Source: Streptomyces adelaidensis
GTDB lineage: Bacteria > Actinomycetota > Actinomycetes > Streptomycetales > Streptomycetaceae
Direction: 5' to 3'
DNA length: 64,000 bases
Assembly (NCBI RefSeq): GCF_016598475.1
Contig: NZ_JAEMUX010000030.1
Location: 23,948 to 87,947 of the forward strand
Positions 15,809 through 25,810 of the stretch are shown one piece after another. Under the pieces are notes generated by a model. The model was not told the DNA's origin. It did no database searches and saw nothing but the letters and a program-made list of their open reading frames with translations. Each line of letters opens with the position of its first letter. The first letter of the stretch is position 1. The position numbers and the translations under genes are program-made.

Positions 15809-16450
15809 ATGAAACTCACGCTCACGAAGAAGTCGCATGCCTGCGTCCGCCTGGAGAAGAACGGACGCACGCTCGTCATCGACCCGGGCGGGTTCAGCGA
15901 GCAGGACGCCGCGGTCGGCGCGGACGCCGTCCTGGTCACACACGAGCACCCCGACCACTTCGACGAGGGACGGCTGCGGGCGGCCCTGGAGGGCAACCCG
16001 GCCGCCGAGATCTGGACCCTGCGGTCCGTCGCCGAGAAGATCGCCGCCGCCTTCCCCGGCCGGGTGCACACCGTCGGCCACGGCGACACGTTCACCGCCG
16101 CGGGCTTCGACGTCCAGGTCCACGGCGAACTCCACGCCGTCATCCACCCCGATCTCCCGCGCATCACCAACGTCGGCTACCTCGTCGACGACGGCCGCGT
16201 CTTCCACCCCGGCGACGCCCTCACCGTCCCCGACCACGCCGTCGAGACGCTGATGCTCCCCGTCATGGCACCCTGGAGCAAGATCTCCGAGGTCATCGAC
16301 TACGTCCGCGAACTCAAGCCGCGACGCGCGTACGACATCCACGACGCCCTCCTCACCGACCTCGCCCGCCCCATCTACGACCGCCAGATCGGCGCCCTCG
16401 GCGGCGCGGAACACCTGCGCCTCGCCCCGGGCACCTCGGCGGACGTCTGA
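15809..16450 (+). CDS. MBL-fold metallohydrolase (UlaG-like)
   Basis: 213-residue protein with the HEHPDHF metal motif (HxHxDH), a preceding LVIDPGGFSEQDAA segment and later GDALTVP and YDIHDALL histidine regions. The upstream in-frame ATG at 15770 overlaps the pcaL stop; ATG 15809 fits the family start MKLTLTKKSHACVRL. Substrate unknown. Small MBL proteins of this type are often found singly in Streptomyces. Confidence 0.8.
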   Translation: MKLTLTKKSHACVRLEKNGRTLVIDPGGFSEQDAAVGADAVLVTHEHPDHFDEGRLRAALEGNPAAEIWTLRSVAEKIAAAFPGRVHTVGHGDTFTAAGFDVQVHGELHAVIHPDLPRITNVGYLVDDGRVFHPGDALTVPDHAVETLMLPVMAPWSKISEVIDYVRELKPRRAYDIHDALLTDLARPIYDRQIGALGGAEHLRLAPGTSADV

Positions 16451-16533
16451 GGGACGCCCCCGACCTCGGTGGATGCCCGGGTGACGACCGGGCGGGACCG
16501 GCGTTGTCAGACCCGCCCGGTAAGTTGTGAGGC

Positions 16534-17313
16534 ATGCGCATCGCGACCTGGAACGTGAACTCGATCACCGCCCGCCTCCCGAGGCTCCTGGCCTGGCTGG
16601 AGAGCAGCGGCACGGACGTGCTCTGCCTCCAGGAGGCCAAGATCGCCGAGGACGGCTTCCCGTTCGAGGCGCTGCGCGAGAAGGGTTACGAGGCGGCGGT
16701 GCACGCCACGGGCCGGTGGAACGGCGTGGCGGTGATCTCCCGCGTCGGTATCGAGGACGTGGTCAAGGGCCTGCCCGGCGACCCCGGTTACGACGGCGTC
16801 GTGGAGCCCCGCGCCCTCTCCGCGACCTGCGGCCCGGTCCGCGTCTGGTCGGTGTACGTGCCGAACGGCCGCGAGGTCGACCACCCGCACTACGCGTACA
16901 AGCTCCAGTGGTTCGAGGCCCTCAAGGCCGCCGTCGCCGGTGACGCGGCCGGCAGCCGCCCCTTCGCCGTCATGGGCGACTACAACGTGGCCCCGACGGA
17001 CGACGACGTGCACGACGTCGCCGCCTTCGAGGGCCTCACCCATGTCACCCCCGCCGAGCGCGCCGCCCTCGCCTCCCTCCGCGAGGCCGGCCTCTCCGAT
17101 GTCGTCCCGAGGCCCCTCAAGTACGAGCACCCCTTCACGTACTGGGACTACCGGCAGCTCTGCTTCCCCAAGAACCGAGGCATGCGCATCGACCTCGTCT
17201 ACGGCAACGAGCCGTTCGCGAAGGCCGTGAGCGACTCGTACGTGGACCGGGAGGAGCGCAAGGGCAAGGGCGCGTCCGACCACGCGCCGGTCGTGGTGGA
17301 CCTGGACCTGTAG
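16534..17313 (+). CDS. xth: Exodeoxyribonuclease III
   Basis: 259-residue AP endonuclease/3'-5' exonuclease of the EEP fold. Motifs in order are RIATWNVNSI, LCLQEAKIAED (metal Glu), WSVYVPNGR, FAVMGDYNVAP (catalytic Asp-Asn), MRIDLVYGN and SDHAPVVVDL (terminal Asp-His pair). It acts in base excision repair. It is convergent with the SGNH hydrolase gene (3-bp gap). Standard length and complete motifs. Confidence 0.92.
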   Translation: MRIATWNVNSITARLPRLLAWLESSGTDVLCLQEAKIAEDGFPFEALREKGYEAAVHATGRWNGVAVISRVGIEDVVKGLPGDPGYDGVVEPRALSATCGPVRVWSVYVPNGREVDHPHYAYKLQWFEALKAAVAGDAAGSRPFAVMGDYNVAPTDDDVHDVAAFEGLTHVTPAERAALASLREAGLSDVVPRPLKYEHPFTYWDYRQLCFPKNRGMRIDLVYGNEPFAKAVSDSYVDREERKGKGASDHAPVVVDLDL

Positions 17314-17316
17314 CCG

Positions 17317-19077
17317 TCACAACAGGCCGAGGTCCACCGACTCGGCCAGCGCCGCCAGCCCCGCGTCGCCCGGATGCAGATGGTCCCCGCTGTCGTACGC
17401 GGGCAGCATCCGCGCCGGGCGGTCGGGGTCCCGCAGCACCGCGTCGAAGTCGAGGACCCCGTCGAAGTCCTCGTTGCCCCGGATCCACTCGTTCACCGCG
17501 ACCCGCTGGGCATCGGCGGCGGCCGTGCACCGGGTCTCTCCCTCGCACGGAGCGATCGTCGCCGCGAGCGTCCGCAGCCCGCGCTCGTGCCCCCGGGCCG
17601 CGATCTCCCGTAGCCCGGTGACGACCTCGTCCGCCGTCGCACCCCAGCGGACGTCGTTGACGCCCTGGAAGACGACGACGCTGCGGGCCGAGGTCTGGGC
17701 GAGGACGTCGCGGTCGAGGCGGTGCAGGGCGCTCACACCGCCCGTGTCGGTGGAGACGCCGTCGCCCGGATAGCGGTCGGTGACCACCCGATTCGCCGAG
17801 ATCCCCTGGTTGAGGACGCCGTAGCGCGGGACCTCGTCCTGGGCCAACAGCCGCCTCGCCAGCACATCGGGCCACCGCCGGTTCGCCCCGGCCGTCGACT
17901 TCTCCCCGTCGGTGATCGAGTCCCCGAGAAGCACGACGGAGCCCGGCCCGCCGCCCACATCCACCCCCGTCAGCAGTGGCCAGGCCGTGACCGCCGAGGT
18001 GTACGCCGTCGCCGAGCCGTCGCCCGCGTGGTCGCCCGGCTCGCTGACGTACGAGGTCTGCTGGGCGAGCCGGTGCACGGGCGCCGCCGTGACGGTCCCC
18101 GGCAGATGGAAGCTCACCAGCAGGTTGGTGTCCGGCGGCACCTCGAAGCCCAGCGGGTCACTGAACTCCTGTGCGCCCGCCGGGATCGCGGTGCCCGCCG
18201 CACCCCGGAACGACAGCGGCACCGGCGCGCTCCGGGCGGCGGCCCCCACCCCCTGCAACGCCACCGTCGCGCTTGCGACCCGTACCGGCGCGGACGCGAA
18301 CGTGTTGTCGAGCCGGATGCGCACCCGGGGCCCGCCCGCCGAGGTGTGGACGACCAGTCGCAGCGTCCGGTCGGTCCAGGGCCCGACCGCCGTGTGACCG
18401 GAGGTGGACGCGGCCCAACTACCCGTCCAGCCGCGTGACTCGGGCCGCACCGCCAGGGCGAACACATGCAGGTCCCGGTTGCGCGGCAGGGTCACGGAGG
18501 CGACCTCGCGGCCACGCGCGATCGGCACGGTGACGACGTACAGGCGTGCCTTCTCGGTGAGTTGGCCGTCGGGCGTGTTGATGTGGGGGAGCGCGACGGC
18601 CTTGGTGGCGAGTGGGCCGGTGCGCCAGTCCGGCGCGGTCAGGCGGTACGTGGAGCGGGCGCCGCCCGCGTAGCGGACCGTGCCGGTGCCGGTCGCGTCG
18701 GTGCCGGCCGTGCCGGCGACGAGGAGGGCGAGGGCGTCGCCATGGCCCCGCACGCGCACGGACTGGCCCGCCGCGCGTACGTTGTCGGGCTCGCCCGCCG
18801 TGCGGCGCGGCCACGTCAGGCGGGCGCCCTGAACGGTCAGCGCCCGCCAGGGCGTCCATCCCGCGGCCGTCAGGTCGGCCGCCGAGAGGGAGCCGCCGGC
18901 GCCGTCGAAGTCGGCCTCGGCGGGCCGCGCGTCGTGGCTGACCGCCCGGTTGTCGAAGAGGCGTTCCAGCGGCGCCGGTTCGGTCACCCCTCCGTCGGCT
19001 GCGCGGGCCGAAACGGCGGGTGCGACCGCCGCCAACAGACCCAGTACAACGGCCGTTCCCCAGACGCGTCGGCGCAC
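17317..19077 (-). CDS. Secreted SGNH/GDSL hydrolase
   Basis: 586-residue secreted esterase/lipase-like protein. GTG 19077 is chosen because GGAGGGG is 6 bases upstream and it opens directly into a signal peptide (RRRVWGTAVVLGLLAAVAPAV, cleavage near ARA-ADG). The N-terminal 350 residues form a beta-rich accessory region. The SGNH domain follows: VVLLGDSITDG (Ser), a Gly block, VFQGVNDVRWG (Asn) and SGDHLHPGDAG (Asp/His). The family deacylates polysaccharides or esters outside the cell. A run of GATGAC-like triplets lies in the leader (about 19095-19130). Confidence 0.87.
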   Translation of the reverse strand: MRRRVWGTAVVLGLLAAVAPAVSARAADGGVTEPAPLERLFDNRAVSHDARPAEADFDGAGGSLSAADLTAAGWTPWRALTVQGARLTWPRRTAGEPDNVRAAGQSVRVRGHGDALALLVAGTAGTDATGTGTVRYAGGARSTYRLTAPDWRTGPLATKAVALPHINTPDGQLTEKARLYVVTVPIARGREVASVTLPRNRDLHVFALAVRPESRGWTGSWAASTSGHTAVGPWTDRTLRLVVHTSAGGPRVRIRLDNTFASAPVRVASATVALQGVGAAARSAPVPLSFRGAAGTAIPAGAQEFSDPLGFEVPPDTNLLVSFHLPGTVTAAPVHRLAQQTSYVSEPGDHAGDGSATAYTSAVTAWPLLTGVDVGGGPGSVVLLGDSITDGEKSTAGANRRWPDVLARRLLAQDEVPRYGVLNQGISANRVVTDRYPGDGVSTDTGGVSALHRLDRDVLAQTSARSVVVFQGVNDVRWGATADEVVTGLREIAARGHERGLRTLAATIAPCEGETRCTAAADAQRVAVNEWIRGNEDFDGVLDFDAVLRDPDRPARMLPAYDSGDHLHPGDAGLAALAESVDLGLL

Positions 19078-19287
19078 GCGTGACCCCTCCCGCTCGCTGA
19101 TGACGATGATGGCGACGATGACGATGAGACATCGATACAACGATGAGACGACAGATGCGCCACGAAACTAAAGAGCCGTCATGGGCCCGTCAATGAGGCG
19201 TGCGCGAACGCGGGGTGAATCCCCGGCGAACAGGCGGTACCCGCGCGCCTGTGGTGCGAAGGGGGGTGCGAATGACACGCTGACCGC

Positions 19288-19749
19288 ATGAACATCTCTT
19301 TCCTGGGCAACTGGCGCAAGAGGCGTGACCCCGCCTTCGGGGTCGCGGTGTTCACCGGCGGCGACAGCGGCGACGGCGGTGACGACGACGGTCACCAAGC
19401 CCTCGCCGAACTGCTCTCCGAATGCGAACTGCTGCGCGCGCAGGCCGAACAGGCCGGGGTCGAACTCGACGATTCCACCGCCTCGTTGGAGGCGCTCGAC
19501 CAGCTCGTCCCGCGCTGGCGCGACGACGAGGAGACCGCGGCCTGGCTCGGGAACGACGCCGGGCTCTACCTCGGCACGGTCGTCGTACGCGCTGTCCCCG
19601 GCGCCCGCTGGGAGATCTGGCCGAACGGACAGCCCGTGGTCCGACTGGCCTCCGGCCGGGAGGTCGACGTGGTCGAGGCGGGCCAGGAGTGGGCCGCCAG
19701 CGGCGTACCGGAGCTCTCCCAGTTGTATGCCGAGGTCGCGGAGGGATGA
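19288..19749 (+). CDS. DUF6278-like conserved protein
   Basis: 153-residue soluble protein starting MNISFLGNWRKRR, with an acidic Gly/Asp loop and a helical middle (ALAELLSECELLRAQAEQAGVEL). A conserved C-terminal half follows (LGTVVVRAVPGARWEIWPNGQPVVRL ... VDVVEAG). It resembles a small Streptomyces family of unknown function; the DUF number is from memory and is moderate-confidence. No catalytic motif seen. Confidence 0.7.
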   Translation: MNISFLGNWRKRRDPAFGVAVFTGGDSGDGGDDDGHQALAELLSECELLRAQAEQAGVELDDSTASLEALDQLVPRWRDDEETAAWLGNDAGLYLGTVVVRAVPGARWEIWPNGQPVVRLASGREVDVVEAGQEWAASGVPELSQLYAEVAEG

Positions 19750-19855
19750 CCGCACAATACGGCTAATTCCCGAAAGTGCGTGTTCCCGTATAGAGGCAAC
19801 TTCCGTCCGGATAGTTTGCGGCATCTGCGGCACGGCGTGCGGCGGCACAACAGGG

Positions 19856-19900
19856 CACAACACGACACGGCACAACACGACACGGCACAACACCACACGG
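19856..19900 (+). repeat. Three 15-bp tandem repeats upstream of the ABC ATPase gene
   Basis: Units 19856-19870 and 19871-19885 are identical (CACAACACGACACGG); the third (19886-19900) has one change. A partial CACAACAGGG unit precedes them at 19846. They lie in the leader, 27 bp before the ATPase start. Confidence 0.85.
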
Positions 19901-19926
19901 TCGAGAGTGACTGGGGCGGGCAGGGC

Positions 19927-20670
<744 letters not shown>

Positions 20671-20826
20671 CCACCCCCACTGGACCGGGCGCGGGCCTCG
20701 ACTACGATGAGCGGTTCATCCACTCGGGGGTGACCGGGGCCATGGACGCCGCCCCGGCCGAACCGGTGACGCTGCTGCCAGGCGCGCAGTAGCCAGGGGC
20801 CAGGCCCGCCCGGCGGCAGCCGGAGA

Positions 20827-22419
20827 TCACTGCTCGCGCAGCGGGATCGACACGTACGACGGGTCGTTCGGCGGCGAGGAGAAGGTCAGCTGCGCGCCGG
20901 ACGGGTTGTGCTCGATGTAGAGCGGGTCGACCGTGTCGACGACCAGGGCGAGACGGTGGCCCGCCGGAACGTCGTAGGCCGTGGAGGACAACTCCAGGTC
21001 CACGCCGAACGGTGTGCCGGGCGTCTTGCCGTGGAAGGTGTACGGCGCGTTACTGACCAGCTTGCCGAGGCCGAGCGGGCCCACGTCGTAGAGGTAGGCG
21101 ACGAGGGTGCCGCTCTCCTTGGTGGCCGTGACCGTGGTGTGCAGATTCGCGGTGCCCCGGACGGCCTGGGTGCTCGGGTACTTCTCCGACTGCCACACGG
21201 CCGCCCAGCGGCGCGGCAGCAGCGGTATCGAGGCGACCGGCGGGAGCTGGGCCAGCTGGTCCAGGATGCTGGACAGGAAGACGACCCCGCCGTTCGCGCC
21301 CGAGTCGACGTTCGCGCGGATCGTGGTGCCGCTCGTCAGGGCGATCTTCTTGCGGGTCGCGGCGACCGACTTCCAGTCCGGATACCCTTCGTACGCGCCG
21401 CCGGTACGGGACTTGAGCTGGACGGGCTGCTCGCGGTCGATGCCGTTGGCCGTGCCCTTGAGGTGGTGGTCGAGCCAGCGCCGGGTGTCCGTCCACACGT
21501 CGTTGGGCAGCCCGAGCAGGCCGGTCAGCTCCGTGGTGGCGTGGTCGCCGGGGCGCAGCTCCAGCCGTTTCGGGCCGGTGAGCTTCTCGTAGAAGTCGGC
21601 GTACTGGTTGGGCGGGAAGATCGAGTCGCCCCAGGCGTTGGCGAGCATGACGGCCGTGCCGTTGGTGTTGAGCCGGTCCACATAGGTCACGGGGGAACGT
21701 TTCTTCCCCCAGGCGAGCATGTCGCCCTCCTTGGCCAGGTTGGACGCGTAGAAGTCCTTGAAGATCTGCTGGACTTCGGGCCCCTGGCGGCCGGTGATCC
21801 GTCCGGCGCCGTCCAGCAGTCCGGCCGCCTGGACGTGCTGCGTGCGGCCGGAGTAGATCGACTCGATCAGGTCCGCCCAGCCGCTCAGCGCCGCGACCGC
21901 CTTGACCCGCCGGTCGTGCGCGGCGGTGAGCAGGCTGATGCCCGCGCCGTACGACAGCCCCGCCATGCCGACGTGCCCGGCGTCGGCCGGGGTGTTGGCG
22001 AGGGCCCAGTCGATCACCTTGGAGGCATCGGCTATGTCGGGTGGTCCCGCGACTTCTATGAACCCGCCGGACTCCCAGAAGCCCCGGACGTTGTAACTGA
22101 CCACGACATAACCGGCGTCCGCCAGCTGCCGCGCCTGGGCCAGGTACTCGATCTGGGGCAGGCCCCAGCTCGTGGGCAGCACGACCAGCGGGTACGCGCG
22201 TGAAGTGTCGGCGGGGGCCACGACGTTGGCCTTGAGGACGATGCCGCCGTCGCCCCTGATGTCGACGAAGCGGGTGGTGGGCGGGCTCGTCGAGGCCGCC
22301 TGGGCGGCGGGGGCGAGGCCGAGGGCCGTGCCGGCGACCAGGGTGGCCGAGACGGCGCCCACGGCGCTCGTGCGCAGGGCCTTGGTGGTACGCGATGTGG
22401 TGCCGTGCGGGTGTCTCAC
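20827..22419 (-). CDS. Secreted CocE/X-Pro-dipeptidyl-peptidase-like hydrolase
   Basis: 530-residue exported alpha/beta hydrolase. GTG 22419 with AGGAGT upstream leads into a long signal peptide (TSAVGAVSATLVAGTALGL...AQA). The S15-type catalytic domain shows MAGLSYGAG (nucleophile Ser), a later NAWGDSIFP Asp region and PGDHATTE (His). The C-terminal beta domain (about 350-530) is of the PepX_C type. Probable extracellular ester or peptide hydrolase. Several GGTAAC words lie in its upstream region. Confidence 0.83.
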   Translation of the reverse strand: MRHPHGTTSRTTKALRTSAVGAVSATLVAGTALGLAPAAQAASTSPPTTRFVDIRGDGGIVLKANVVAPADTSRAYPLVVLPTSWGLPQIEYLAQARQLADAGYVVVSYNVRGFWESGGFIEVAGPPDIADASKVIDWALANTPADAGHVGMAGLSYGAGISLLTAAHDRRVKAVAALSGWADLIESIYSGRTQHVQAAGLLDGAGRITGRQGPEVQQIFKDFYASNLAKEGDMLAWGKKRSPVTYVDRLNTNGTAVMLANAWGDSIFPPNQYADFYEKLTGPKRLELRPGDHATTELTGLLGLPNDVWTDTRRWLDHHLKGTANGIDREQPVQLKSRTGGAYEGYPDWKSVAATRKKIALTSGTTIRANVDSGANGGVVFLSSILDQLAQLPPVASIPLLPRRWAAVWQSEKYPSTQAVRGTANLHTTVTATKESGTLVAYLYDVGPLGLGKLVSNAPYTFHGKTPGTPFGVDLELSSTAYDVPAGHRLALVVDTVDPLYIEHNPSGAQLTFSSPPNDPSYVSIPLREQ

Positions 22420-22458
22420 GGGTCACTCCTCACTCGTGTAAGTGCAAAGTGACCCGAC

Positions 22459-22513
22459 GGTAACCGGCACCCCTTACCAGAGGTAACTCCCCAGTAAGTT
22501 ACGTGACGGTAAC
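22459..22513. promoter_or_regulatory. Cluster of GTAAC/GTTAC words upstream of the CocE-like gene
   Basis: GGTAAC occurs at 22459, 22482 and 22508. GTTAC (22498-22502) is separated by 6 bases from GTAAC (22509-22513), an arrangement close to the GlnR a/b-site pattern gTnAC-n6-GnAAC. Regulator assignment is a guess. Confidence 0.3.
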
Positions 22514-22525
22514 GTTTGGCTCGGG

Positions 22526-23281
22526 CTATGAGGCTCGGTGCGAGATCTGTTCCGGTACCGACGGCGCCGGGGCCTGGGCCGCGCGGGTGACGTCCCCGAC
22601 GAGTTCGACGACATCGGGGCCGTACGCCTGGGAGTTGACGACCTTCAGGAGGAGGACGAAAGTGCCGGTGCCGTACTTGCGGTGCAGGCGCTCGTGGTGG
22701 CGGGCGAGGTAGCGGGTGGCGGCCTGGTTGGTGATCGCCCGCTGGCCGCAGAAGAGGAAGACCGGCCGCGACTGGTCGGGCTGGCCGGTGGTGATCCTGG
22801 CCAGGATGACGTGCTCGGTGACGCCGGGGTCCAGGCGGTAGCGCTCGCCGCCGATCTGGAAGGCGGCCCGGTCGGGGCCGGGCTCGGGGGCGAGGTTGAA
22901 ACGTATGCCCGGCAGCATGGCCGCGATGTGGGCCGCCATGCGGCGGTTCGAGCCGGGTCCTCCCACGCAGAATTCGGTGCGCTCGCCGAACCCCTGCTGG
23001 GCCGCGTCCTGGGTGATCATCTGCGCGTGCGAGCCGCAGTCCTTGATCAGCGCGGAGAGCTCCAGCAGCGCGAACACGTCGAAGCGATGGACCGCGAGGT
23101 CCGCGCTGGACGGATCGCGGTTGACCACCAACAGGGACTCGGAATTCTCCGGCAGCCCGAAGAACGTCTGCTTGCGGCGGAGCTTCCGCTTCCACAGGTA
23201 TGTCCGGACGAACCAGCCCAGCGAGGCACTGACCCCCGCCGCGATCACGCCGAGGACGATATTGCGCACGTCGTCATTCAT
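22526..23281 (-). CDS. Membrane-anchored protein of unknown function
   Basis: 251 residues from ATG 23281. One N-terminal transmembrane segment (IVLGVIAAGVSASLGWFV) is followed by basic KRKLRRK, placing the rest in the cytosol. The soluble domain has conserved-looking blocks FFGLPENSESLLVVNRDPSS, ALIKDCGSHAQM, FCVGGPGSNRRMAAH and FLFCGQRAITNQAATRYLA. Several resemble ligand-binding loops (GGPGSN, CGQRAITNQA). Not recognised as a named family. Confidence 0.7.
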   Translation of the reverse strand: MNDDVRNIVLGVIAAGVSASLGWFVRTYLWKRKLRRKQTFFGLPENSESLLVVNRDPSSADLAVHRFDVFALLELSALIKDCGSHAQMITQDAAQQGFGERTEFCVGGPGSNRRMAAHIAAMLPGIRFNLAPEPGPDRAAFQIGGERYRLDPGVTEHVILARITTGQPDQSRPVFLFCGQRAITNQAATRYLARHHERLHRKYGTGTFVLLLKVVNSQAYGPDVVELVGDVTRAAQAPAPSVPEQISHRAS

Positions 23282-23426
23282 GGGCGCGCATGGTAGCGGG
23301 CACGGCCGAACAGTGCCCGAATCTCTATCCGAATCCCTGTCCGAATTCGCCGTTGGCCCAGACATCGCTGACGGGGTCATGGCAGCCGCGTTACTCTGCG
23401 CGGACGGTCCCTGACTGGAGGTACGG

Positions 23427-25232
23427 ATGCGTCTGCGTCGCCCTGTCGCGCGGAAACTGGCTGTGCTGGCGGCTACGTCCGCCGTGGTGTCGATGGGGGC
23501 GGCCCCGCCGACCTCCGCCGCGACGGACCCCGTGGAGAAGGTCCCGGTCGCCGTCGGCTACGGCGGTGCCGTGTCCAGCGTCGATCCGGATGCCTCCGCC
23601 GCCGGCATCGAGGTGCTCCGCAAGGGCGGCAACGCGGTGGACGCCGCCGTCGCCACGGCCGCCGCGCTCGGCGTCACGGAGCCGTACTCGGCGGGCATCG
23701 GCGGAGGCGGCTACTTCGTCTACTACGACGCCAAGTCCCGTTCGGTGCACACCATCGACGGCCGGGAGACCGCGCCCCTGAGCGCCGGCGAGGACCTCTT
23801 CCTGGAGAACGGCACGGCCATCCCGTTCGCGGAGGCCGTCACCAGCGGGCTGAGCGTCGGCACGCCCGGCACGCCCGCCACCTGGCAGACCGCACTGCGG
23901 AGTTGGGGCAGCAAGCCGCTCGGTAAGCTGCTGAAGCCCGCCGAGAAGCTCGCCCGCGACGGGTTCACCGTCGATGCGACCTTCCGCGCCCAGACCGCGT
24001 CCAACGAGGCCCGGTTCCGGAACTTCCCGGCCACGGTCGACCTGTATCTGCCCGGCGGCGAGCTGCCGGTGGTCGGCTCGACCCTGAAGAACCCCGATCT
24101 GGCCCGTACCTACGCCGAGTTGGGCCGCGAGGGCGTCGGCACCCTCTACCGGGGCGACCTCGCCGAGGACATCGTCGACACGGTCAACGAGCCGCCGGTG
24201 GACCCGAGTTCGGGCTACAACGCCCGACCCGGCGATCTGACGGCCGCCGACCTCGCCGCGTACCGCACCAAGCTCCAGGCGCCCACGAAGGCGTCGTACC
24301 GGGGTCTCGGCGTGTACGGGATGGCCCCCTCGTCGTCCGGTGGCACGACGGTCGCCGAGGCGCTCAACATCCTTGAGCGGACCGACCTTTCGAAGGCGAG
24401 CGACGTCCAGTACCTGCACCGCTACATCGAGGCCAGCCGTATCGCGTTCGCCGACCGTGGCCGCTGGGTGGGCGACCCCGCCTTCGAGGACGTACCGACC
24501 AAGGAACTGCTGTCGCAGAAGTACGCCGACTCGCGTGAGTGCCTGATCAAGGACGACGCGGTCCTCACCAGTCCCGTCGCGCCGGGTGACCCGCGCGATC
24601 CGGCGGCCTGCTCGGCGGGCGGTACGGCGGCCCCGACGACGTACGAGGGCGACAGCACGACCCACCTCACGGTCGCCGACAAGTGGGGCGACGTGGTCTC
24701 GTACACCCTCACCATCGAGCAGACCGGCGGCAGTGGCATCACCGTGCCGGGCCGTGGCTTCCTGCTCAACAACGAGCTGACGGACTTCTCCTTCACCCCG
24801 GCCAACCCGGCCGTGCACGACCCGAACCTGCCGGGGCCGGGCAAGCGGCCCCGCTCGTCGATGTCGCCCACGATCGTGCTGGACAAGCACGACAGGCCCG
24901 TCGTGGCGCTCGGTTCACCGGGCGGCGCGACCATCATCACGACCGTGCTGCAGACACTGACCGGCTTCGTCGACCGGGGCCTGCCGCTGGTCGACGCGAT
25001 CGCCGCGCCGCGCGCCAGCCAGCGCAACCAGACCACCACGGAACTCGAACCGGGCCTGTGGAGCAGCCCCCTGAAGACCGACCTCGAAGCCATCGGCCAC
25101 GGCTTCCGGCAGAACCCCGAGATCGGCGCCGCGACCGCCGTCCAGCGCCTGCCCGACGGCAAGTGGCTGGCCGCCGCCGAGACGGTACGGCGCGGGGGCG
25201 GCGCGGCGATGGTGGTGCACCCGGCGAAGTAG
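23427..25232 (+). CDS. ggt: Secreted gamma-glutamyltransferase
   Basis: 601-residue Ntn-hydrolase. A signal peptide (LAVLAATSAVVSMGAAPPTSA) is followed by the large-subunit region (GGNAVDAAVATAAALGVTEPYSAGIGGGGYF). The autoprocessing site is at Thr411 in DSTTHLTVADKWGDVVSY, and the small subunit carries GSGITVPGRGFLLNNELTDF, RPRSSMSPTIVL and GSPGG. It cleaves glutathione or other gamma-glutamyl compounds outside the cell. Full length with all motifs. Confidence 0.92.
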   Translation: MRLRRPVARKLAVLAATSAVVSMGAAPPTSAATDPVEKVPVAVGYGGAVSSVDPDASAAGIEVLRKGGNAVDAAVATAAALGVTEPYSAGIGGGGYFVYYDAKSRSVHTIDGRETAPLSAGEDLFLENGTAIPFAEAVTSGLSVGTPGTPATWQTALRSWGSKPLGKLLKPAEKLARDGFTVDATFRAQTASNEARFRNFPATVDLYLPGGELPVVGSTLKNPDLARTYAELGREGVGTLYRGDLAEDIVDTVNEPPVDPSSGYNARPGDLTAADLAAYRTKLQAPTKASYRGLGVYGMAPSSSGGTTVAEALNILERTDLSKASDVQYLHRYIEASRIAFADRGRWVGDPAFEDVPTKELLSQKYADSRECLIKDDAVLTSPVAPGDPRDPAACSAGGTAAPTTYEGDSTTHLTVADKWGDVVSYTLTIEQTGGSGITVPGRGFLLNNELTDFSFTPANPAVHDPNLPGPGKRPRSSMSPTIVLDKHDRPVVALGSPGGATIITTVLQTLTGFVDRGLPLVDAIAAPRASQRNQTTTELEPGLWSSPLKTDLEAIGHGFRQNPEIGAATAVQRLPDGKWLAAAETVRRGGGAAMVVHPAK

Positions 25233-25242
25233 GCGGGCCGCG

Positions 25243-25764
25243 TCAGGACGCGGCGAACGCGCCGACCGTGGCGGCGGACCAGGAATACTCGATCTCGTCG
25301 AGCACGAGGTCCGCCGTCAGCCGGACCGGTCGCTCGGCCGTGCGCACGCCACCCTGACGTTCGTAGAAGCCGATCGCCCGCTCGTTGCCCCGCAGCACCT
25401 CCAGGTAGACGTCCCGGCCCGGATGCTCGGCCGCCGCCCAGCGGAAACCGTGGCGCAGCAGGCGGCCGCCGATGCCGGTGCCGAGATGCCCCGGCCGGGC
25501 ATGCAGGTTGTCCACGTGGACACGGCCGTCCGCCGCCACGACGAGATGGATGAAGCCGCGCAGCTCCTGCCCCTCCTCAGCCAGGAGCAGCCACCGCCCC
25601 TCGGGGTCGGCGGTCCGGGCACGCCACTTGGCGAGATGCTCCTCGCGCAACGGCCCGTCGAGGTACGCGCCGGGCATCAGCTCGGCGTACGCGGTCCGCC
25701 AACTGGCGGTGTGGAGCGCGGCGACGCGCTCGGCGTCGGTGGTCGTGCCGTTCCTGAAAAGCAT
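25243..25764 (-). CDS. GNAT family N-acetyltransferase
   Basis: 173-residue acetyltransferase with the acetyl-CoA loop HLGTGIGGRLLRHGF (R/Q-x-x-G-x-G/A type) and the C-terminal VLRGNERAIGFYERQGG. Cytosolic. Convergent with the ggt gene (10-bp gap) and close to the methionine aminopeptidase gene on the same strand (46 bp). Substrate unknown. Confidence 0.85.
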   Translation of the reverse strand: MLFRNGTTTDAERVAALHTASWRTAYAELMPGAYLDGPLREEHLAKWRARTADPEGRWLLLAEEGQELRGFIHLVVAADGRVHVDNLHARPGHLGTGIGGRLLRHGFRWAAAEHPGRDVYLEVLRGNERAIGFYERQGGVRTAERPVRLTADLVLDEIEYSWSAATVGAFAAS

Positions 25765-25810
25765 GGCCAGAGGGTAGACCGGGGTGTTTCGAGAGGTGCG
25801 GGGGAATGGG

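Noticed and set aside
19846..19900. Tandem repeats considered as a CRISPR array
   Set aside because: Units are directly adjacent with no spacers, and no cas genes are present.
20671..20826. 20-codon frame starting GTG near 20730
   Set aside because: Very short, no conservation evidence, no good ribosome site; treated as intergenic.
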